Assembly: GCA_036346255.1 (NCBI GenBank)
Contig: CM070622.1
Location: 24,826,751 to 24,890,750, forward strand
Direction: 5' to 3'
Length of the DNA: 64,000 nucleotides
DNA from: Ampelocalamus luodianensis
Lineage: Eukaryota > Streptophyta > Magnoliopsida > Poales > Poaceae
The notes beneath the pieces were generated by a model. The model did not search any database. It saw nothing but the letters and a program-made list of their open reading frames with translations, and was not told the DNA's origin. Shown piece by piece: positions 57,862 through 64,000 of this stretch. The first letter of the stretch is position 1; the number at the start of each line of letters is the position of its first letter. A program made the translations under genes and the position numbers.

Positions 57862-58950
57862 TCTTGGAGAAACTAAGATTGGGGACTCGTAAGGTACCGC
57901 TTTAATTCTTCAAAGGCGCCGCTTGCTTCTTTAGTCCATTCAAACTCCCATGTTTCCGAGAAGCTTAAAGAAATGTAGTCCTTTTTAGCCTAACCGTGCT
58001 ATGAAACGACTTAACGCCGCCATACAACCGGTTAACTGACTTCCTTCTTTGTGGTTGGATCGCGATCGATCGATGGCGACGATTTTCGTTGGATTTGCTT
58101 CAAAGCCTCTAGTGAAACTAGGAACCCAAGAAGCTTTCCGACTAAACTCGAACACACATTTCTGGATTTAACTTAAGGTTATGACGCCTTAAGTTATTGA
58201 AAGTCTCTTGCGGTCTAGAATATGATCCCAGCGTTGACGCTTTTAACGACTGGATCATCAACGTAGGCTTCAAGATTCCGACCCACCGAGGGCTAAAGGT
58301 CTTTGCATCAACCTTTGGAATGTTGCACCAAGATTCTTGAGACCAAATGGCATTTTTACATAACAATGAAGTACCATATGGGGTGATAAAGGAAGTTTTC
58401 TTCATCTTGTTTACTCATATTGATCTGTGGTACCACGAATAAGCATCCAAAAACTTAACAACTCACACCTAAGTAGAGTCTACAAGTTGATCAATGCGAG
58501 GAAGGGGAAAGTCATCCTTCTGGACAAGCTTTATTAAGATCTCAGAAAGTCAATACACATTCGCCATTTCCCGTTGGCTTTTCTAACCATTACAGGATTG
58601 GCGAGCCACTCTGGGTGGTCGACCTCACGAATGAACCCAGCTTTGAGAAGCTTGTTGCTCTCCGACTGGATTGCTTCTTTTCGATCAGGTGCGAAACGCT
58701 GTAGCTTATGCTTGACCGGTTTTTTGTTAGGCTGTAGAGCTAGCCTATGCTCGATCACCTCCCTGGGGACTCCGGGCATGTCGGACGCCTGCCATGCGAA
58801 TACGTCCTGATTAGCTCGGAGGAAGGAGATGAGCGACTCTTCCTATTTAGGGTCGAGTCCTGTCCCGACCAGTATCTTGGCACCCTCTGGAGAAGCGCTT
58901 CCATCGAGTTGTACCTCTTTCAACTGGTCGGAAGGTTTTGGTGTCATCTT
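57862..58950 (-). pseudogene. Element G reverse transcriptase (frameshifted)
   Basis: The frame 58534-58779 reads MPGVPREVIEHRLAL, VKHKLQRFAPDRKEAIQSE and KLLKAGFIREVDHPEWLANP then VMVRKANGKWRMCIDF, the RT N-terminal motifs. The catalytic YVDD lies at 58254-58265, in AYVDDPVVKS, but in another frame than its neighbours. Several one- or two-base shifts occur between 57900 and 58530. Confidence 0.85.
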
Positions 58951-59056
58951 CGGCCTTGAACTTTTGACCTGCATGTTAACGGTGTTAGTTCCCCTGGTCG
59001 GAAGTTCATCGACCAGCTCTAAACACTTCCGATCGCATGCGTAGGCTATCTTCTGA

Positions 59057-59587
59057 TCACCTCGGACCGTGATTACACCTTTCGGTCCCGGCATTTTCAA
59101 ACTCTGATAACCGTAATGCGTGGCTATCAGGAACTTTGCTAAAGCCGACGACCGAGAAGCGCATTGTATGCGATCTCAAGTTCACCACATCGAATGAAAC
59201 TTTTTCTGTTCGGAAGTTGTCGGGTTTTCCGAACGTAACTAGTAGGGACAAGTGCCCTATTGGTTTAGCAGTAGACCCAGGCACTATGCCGTGAAAGGCA
59301 TATTTCACCGGTTTTACCTTGGATTTGGGAATCTGCATATCTTCTAAAGCACTTGCAAATAGAATATTCAAAGAACTACCCCCATCTATCAAAACCCGAT
59401 TAACCTTACAGCTTATTAATAGTAGGCTCAACGACAATCGAAACCTACCGTCGAGTTGAAGGAATAGGCGCCTTCTTTCTTTGAAGGAGATTATTGTCTC
59501 CGACCACCTTGAAGGTTTAACGACGATCGAAGGTTCGGTAAGGTTGACCTCTCGCTCCATGGCTTTCAGGTGACGCCCGACTCGCAC
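59057..59587 (-). pseudogene. Element G aspartic protease region
   Basis: A 176-residue frame contains VNRVLIDGGSSLNILFASAL, the active site with DGG in place of DTG/DSG, typical of Tat elements, and downstream GHLSLLVTFGKPDNFRTEKVS and FDVV. The end is shifted (expected YNAILGRPAL is scrambled around 59100-59150). Confidence 0.85.
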
Positions 59588-61944
59588 GAAGAAGACCCGC
59601 CAAGGTCACATCAACGGTGTCTTTGAGGTTCTTGGTACTCCATCTCTTCGTCACCATCTTTGTCCTTCTTGGAGCTTGTTTCCGAGCTCTTGAATCGACG
59701 GAGTGGTCCTTTACCGCATAATAATCTTCCAGCCTTCTTTTGCCAAGCGCGACAATTGCGCAAATCGTGTCCTCGCTTGGCGATGAAGAGGACACCATTT
59801 TTGTTTTTCTTGTAACCATTAGTCTGAGCTTTGGCCTTGCCACGACCAAGATAATCTTTTCTTCCTTTTGTAGATTTTTGAGAACAATGTAACCTCTTTG
59901 TCGTTGGTTCCGCCATGTTTCTTTTTCTTGAGAGTCTTCTTTAGTTTCTTTTCCGCCTATCTAAGCCAAAGTTGGGGATCTTATCCTTCGATCAACAACC
60001 GCTCCACTCGACCGCTTCATCGGCGTAGCGCATTTGTCACCATGTCGAAGAGCTCGATGGTTGTTCGTGGAGGATGTATAGCTAAATCCTCCGTAAACCT
60101 TCGATTTCTTAATCCCGCTTTGAAGGCTTGGATAACGGAAGATTCTGCGACTCGGTATTGAGTTACGGACTTGGCTAAATCTTTTAATATATTTGCGAGA
60201 GTCTCGCTTGATTTTTGCCGTATCCTATGGAGATCGTCTTCCTTTCCGTATGCGATCATACGCACTCGAAAATTTGCAATTAAAAGGTCGCAGAGTTGCT
60301 CCCAAGTATACACGGATCCGATCGGAAGGTTAAGCAACCAAGATCGGCCGATCCTTCTAATATCAGTAGGAAGATAATTCGTCATTACATTTTCATCACC
60401 ACCGCGACCACCTGCAGCTCTGATAGCGGTGGTGTATATCCGAGAAATTCTAAGAGATTTTGGGTCCCATTGAATTTATCCATATTGGCCGTCGGAACCT
60501 ATTTGGCCAACGTGCGACTGGAGCCCCACGAGAAAGCTCGACACCGTGATAGTTTCGTGGCGCCTTCTTTGAAAAGGCGCCGGATTGTAATCGGTTGGAG
60601 ATCGATTTCTAGGAACATTGTCGATGCTCCAATGTCCCGATCCGGCCGTGGACGTTAGTAAAACGCCGACCGCTTGCTCGCTCGGATGATGCCGCGATCA
60701 CGAGTCAAGCGATGGTTCGTCTCGACGGTGATGGCGATGATTCTTGAAATAATCTCCTCCTCGTGATCGGTTGGTCGGAATCGCCGAGGTGGTCGCAGAT
60801 GTCAATTGATCCCCAACGCGACCATGTAGGCTTCGCTTTGGGAAGAATGCCGTGATGAAGTCATGGTTCGACTTTGCGGGTGCCTTCGCTCCCGATAAGC
60901 TTCGGCGCTGCATTGTCCGTTGGATAATCTCCGATACTTGACTGCGAGTTGGGCAAAACTCGAGTCTCGCCAGCGGTGGTTAGAAGTATTTAAAATATCC
61001 CGACTCATTGCAGTTTTTGTATAGTTACCAAGGTCTCGAGGATTTCGCCGTAAGAAGGTGTTTGATGGCTTACATCCTCCGACCTTCCGTGGATCTTGCC
61101 CGTCCCTCACATTGGTTTGGGAAGGATCAAGCGTATTAACCGTGAACATCTACCGCCTCGCACCTCCGCATTTGGTGCTTGACCACCCGCACCATCTCCA
61201 TTAGGACGTGGTGGCGAGGCAATGTGTGGAGGACCGTGCACGCATTGTGATCCGTATCTCCGATCGTATTGACCTCGTGCTTCCAAAGAATGTCCTCCGA
61301 TGAGCTTCCATCGTAATCAACGGAAAGCCTCTCGAGCTTCGCGAAGCTTCCACGACGGAGAACGATCGGTGATCGCACCTCCGAGGTTTTGGAAGGACCT
61401 CACCGATTCGCGAATCGATCGAATCTTCGAGCTTTATCATCCCCACTTGGTTTACGACCAATGGAGGTTTCATTGACACCGTCACTAAGTGTCGGTGGCT
61501 CCTAGAATTACTAGAAGCGTCACGTGAGTACCTATCAACCATGATCGCATCAAAGGTATGTTGAACTTCGGGTTGCGGTGTTGAATTTTCGTCACCTTTC
61601 TTGCCGGTCCAAAGGGCCGCTTGTCGAGATTTGGGGTGTTCGAACTGGTCATAAACACTTCTCCGAGACCGCCATCGATCGTAGCGGTGTGTCTTCATCC
61701 ATCCGGTTGTTCGCCGATTTACGCCAGGCGAGCCGCAGAGGAGGATGATGAAGAGATTCCGCTTTCCTCCATACGCGCATACATGCATCCATGTCGAGGT
61801 CGGCGTAGTCCTCCAAGTCGAACCAATTTTCTTCATCCCAACTTCCGCCATAACCGCATCGATCACAGACGGGAATGGACAAAGATTTGATGAGCGAGAA
61901 AATCTTCGAGATTCCACGCCGCGTTCCCCACGGACGGCGCCAGC
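59588..61944 (-). pseudogene. Element G gag (frameshifted)
   Basis: The frame 60017-60385 is the best part: GRSWLLNLPIGSVYTWEQLCD, LLIANFRVRMIAYGKEDDL and ESSVIQAFKAGLRNRRFTEDL, the retrotransposon gag capsid region. A zinc-knuckle remnant AKRGHDLRNCRAWQKKAG lies near 59740-59790 (frame 59611-59916). The N-terminal third (60400-61944) is spread over short frames and cannot be read through. The region is unusually poor in CAG and CTG; see findings. Confidence 0.75.
61924..61942 (-). other. Primer-binding site of element G
   Basis: On minus, TGGCGCCGTCCGTGGGGAA lies two bases inside the 5' LTR. TGGCGCC-type sites are typical of Tat/Athila elements. I do not assign the tRNA. Confidence 0.75.
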
Positions 61945-62566
61945 TGTCGACAATCAAGACGTCGATCTTACGAAAATAGAAAGGAGAAAATGACGTGGGA
62001 AATCTCAGGGAATAATGGGACTGCTCTTTTATTAATATGAACTGGAATTTACAAGGTATATCCTAAGGACTCTGCTTGCCCTCTTGCTAACTCAGAACTA
62101 TTACACAAATCTATGGCTTGTGTTTTTTGTCTTCCTTCTTCTGTTGCCTTTTTTTTTCCTCTTGATCCGCGCAGGTTCCATCTTTAAATTGCCCTCGAAG
62201 CGTTGCGTCTGGTCGGAGTCAAGTGACGGTTGATACAGAATCAACCGTTTGGCGGTTATATGTCTATGAAACATATAACCGCACGGAGGTTGTTCACTGG
62301 TGTGTCTTGGATAAGATACGTCGTATGGAATATGCACGTGTTCCATTCATCATACGGTAGAGAATATACCTTGGAATCGCTTCTTACCTTCTACGAGTAG
62401 CTCTCCGGTGGAAGCTTGGCTTGGGCCTTCGTCCACTGTGGTACCCATTATGTAACCTCTGGAATCTCTACGACCAGTGAGGTTGTGCACCTCAAAGGTT
62501 ACGACCATGAAGACGTATGGTCTTTTATATATTAAAGATAATATATAGAGGTTTTAATCCTCGTCA
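61945..62566 (-). repeat. LTR G, 5' copy (622 bp)
   Basis: Aligns with 51138-51785 end to end. It lacks about 30 bases in the middle and has small changes at CTG/CAG sites (for example ttcactggtgt against ttcagggtgt). Confidence 0.92.
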
Positions 62567-62683
62567 GACAGTCTCTTCAGGAAGAGACGACCTGTGCTCA
62601 CCCCACTCTTTCCTCCACGTAGGATTTTGTTGATATAGCATAGCTAAAAGACGACGATAAATACACTATTGGAGATGCCCTTA

Positions 62684-62960
62684 GGAGCTTCTAACAGATG
62701 ATGCTTGGGTCAGCAAAACGCTAGAAGTACCATACTTCACTACCATTCCGGAGCGGCTTGGCTCTTGAGACGGGACATTCTAGCAACGGCTCATACCAGC
62801 GTATCGTTTCGGAGTTTAATTTTATAATATTTTTATAAGTACGTATATGTTTAATTATATCCACACTAAATTTACTTGTAATATTATTCTAAATACATAG
62901 TAGTAGAATTAAATATAACTTATGGTTCAATGAGCACAATAGATGGTATTATTAAATCCA
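62684..62960. other. Flanking DNA, no gene recognised
   Basis: AT-rich sequence after the MITE. A 35-base stretch at 62758-62792 recurs at 63879-63913 in similar form (ttggctcttgagacgggacatt and ttggcttctagagaacgggtcatt). No ORF is recognised. Confidence 0.4.
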
Positions 62961-63080
62961 CCGGTATGGCCGGTATTGCCCGGTATAGTCGGTATTGACC
63001 AGTATCGAAGTCGGTACAATTGGTATTGATCGGTATCAAACAGGTATGCCGATATTGACCAATATCGAGACTGATACGAA
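62961..63080. repeat. Short minisatellite of ccggtattga units
   Basis: About nine or ten loose units of 12-15 bases (ccggtatgg, ccggtattgcc, cggtatagt, cggtattgacc, cagtatcga ...) decay towards 63140. Confidence 0.75.
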
Positions 63081-63190
63081 ACACAAAACTGGTCTATACT
63101 GATTTAAGTGGCGAAATAGTACATACCGATACCGGAATGGATTGATAAGTTTGAGAGGTACTAGTAGTGCGTGTCGGAAGTTATCCTCGT

Positions 63191-63790
63191 TATTTTTTTT
63201 AATTTGGTCCCGTGTTGTCACCTTAATTACAAAATAACTCCGTTGACATCAAAATTGCAAATCTGGCTCCCTGCTAAGCGCGGAAGAATGGGAGGCTGGC
63301 GCGTGGAACTTACCACGCTTGGGGGGGGGGCATGAAAAGGCACTACTAGGCGCGGCAAGCCGGCGGGCGTGGAAGGTGGCGAGCCCAGACGGTTTCTGCG
63401 CCACCGGAGCACGACAGGTAATCCGGCAGCTTCCACGCCACTGCAGCATGCGCCATTTCTCGGTTTGGTGGACGCCTGCATTTACATGCATGATGCACGC
63501 CATGCATTTTTTTTCTCGCATTAAATGCATGCATGCGTGAATCCATCGATGCTGCCCCTACCGCACTCGGGTGGCACGGAAGCAACCGGGCTTTTTGCCG
63601 CGCTCCGGTAGTGTGGAAGCCGTGGCACCTTTCACGCTGCGCCTTTGGTTCCCGCGTCTGCTGGCTTGCCGCTCCTAGTAGCGTCGAAGGATTCTTTCGT
63701 GCTCAGCAGGATGTCAGATTTGTAATGTTAATATCAACAGAACTGTTTTTGTAATTAAGGTATCAGCACAGGCCAAGTTTTTTAAAAAAG
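63191..63790. mobile_element. Foldback (long inverted repeat) element, about 600 bp
   Basis: Left arm ttggtcccgtg, then accttaattacaaaa ... gcaaatctgg pairs with the inverse of cagatttgtaatg ... ttttgtaattaaggtatcagcacaggccaa. Further in, ctactaggcgcggcaagcc (about 63343) pairs with ggcttgccgctcctagtag (about 63663), and the pairing decays over about 250 bases per arm. The centre is rich in atgcatgc. No transposase is present. A G10 run sits at 63321-63330. Type (MULE-like or foldback MITE) undetermined; ends are approximate. Confidence 0.65.
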
Positions 63791-64000
63791 TTCTATTCTC
63801 GTCGGGGTCAACTGACGTCGCGGTCACGCTAATGATTCAACATAATACGGCAGGCAGGAGTTCATTAATTCCCCGGTATTGGCTTCTAGAGAACGGGTCA
63901 TTCTAGACGGCTCCGTCCGTCCTTGTTTCCCTTTGTTTTCCGAGAGCGGACTTTCTCTGAGGAGCGGCTCAACGTGCAAGTTTCGAAATTAAGCTGAAAC
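63791..64000. other. Right flank, nothing recognised
   Basis: No ORF, RNA gene or transposon end is visible beyond the short repeat at 63879-63913. Confidence 0.4.

Larger units (their letters stand above)
51138..62566 (-). mobile_element. Ty3/gypsy element G (Tat lineage), full-length, 11.4 kb
   Basis: Short LTRs (51138-51785 and 61945-62566, TGTCGAC... to ...CCTCGTCA) flank a 10.2-kb interior. The duplication gacag is perfect (51133-51137 and 62567-62571). The interior codes gag, protease, RT, RNase H and integrase on minus, then a long 3' region with a plus-strand (antisense) ORF. A PBS starting TGGCGCC, protease with DGG and a second RNase H-like domain before integrase point to the Tat group (RIRE2/Grande relatives). 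Pol is frameshifted many times despite perfect TSDs. Confidence 0.92.
50949..62680. mobile_element. Harbinger/Tourist-type MITE (about 300 bp) split by element G
   Basis: gggcatctccaatagt at 50949 and its inverse actattggagatgccc ending at 62680 form a perfect 16-bp terminal repeat. TTA flanks both sides (50946-50948 and 62681-62683). GGGCATCTCCAA-type ends with a TTA/TAA duplication are typical of PIF/Harbinger-derived MITEs in grasses. The left arm (50949-51132) and right arm (62572-62680) total about 295 bases without G. Confidence 0.85.

Noticed and set aside
61201..61953. 250-residue frame as intact gag of element G
   Set aside because: Only scattered similarity is expected here, the frame lacks capsid motifs and overlaps LTR sequence at its start, so it is at best a mixture of gag and shifted sequence.

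Overview
This window is nuclear DNA from a flowering plant, almost certainly a grass. The evidence is the mix of long-LTR Ty3/gypsy families, a CTAGT-ending Helitron, hAT, CACTA-like and Harbinger/Tourist elements, and a captured piece of a plant MOR1/GEM1 microtubule-protein gene whose residues look rice-like. I find no intact host gene, rRNA, tRNA or CRISPR. Nearly everything is nested transposon, and every protein-coding region I recognise is broken.

The nesting can be resolved from target-site duplications (TSDs). Left stack: (1) a solo LTR, here called H, occupies 1486-34134 (TSD gtcat/gtcac) but is split. (2) A small CACTA-like element (3320-33071, TSD TAG) sits inside H. (3) Inside the CACTA-like element lie a Helitron (3600-20390), Ty3/gypsy element B (20649-27564, TSD attat), a hAT relic (27625-29195, 8-bp TSD) and solo LTR D (29426-32951, TSD gatgg). 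(4) The Helitron is interrupted by Ty3/gypsy chromovirus A (3900-17026, TSD cccgc), which has 4.2-kb LTRs. That is four levels of insertion.

To the right come Ty3/gypsy element E (34361-44322), carrying a short LINE 3' end with a 13-bp TSD; a terminal-inverted-repeat element bounded by microsatellites (45148-46131); solo LTR F (46170-50769, TSD tcgtc), whose U3 holds a 2-kb minisatellite; and a Harbinger/Tourist-type MITE (50949-62680, TSD TTA) split by Tat-type Ty3/gypsy element G (51138-62566, TSD gacag). G carries an antisense, apparently intron-containing ORF with its own TATA box. The window ends with a short minisatellite and a 600-bp foldback element.

A, E and G are coded on the minus strand; B and H run on the plus strand. 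A, D, E, F and H share LTR modules (a CTATTCGAATAG palindrome; a CCCCCTCTTGCGCC box in D, E and F) and probably belong to one Tekay/Del-like group.

Two observations stand out. The LTR of B carries an array of six hairpins with unrelated stem sequences, five of them behind a repeated GGTCCC. Differences between sister LTRs of A, B and G cluster at CAG/CTG/CCG sites while adjacent AT-rich stretches are nearly identical. That suggests either methylation-linked consensus errors or a real CHG-directed mutation process, and it bears on how many of the frameshifts are real.
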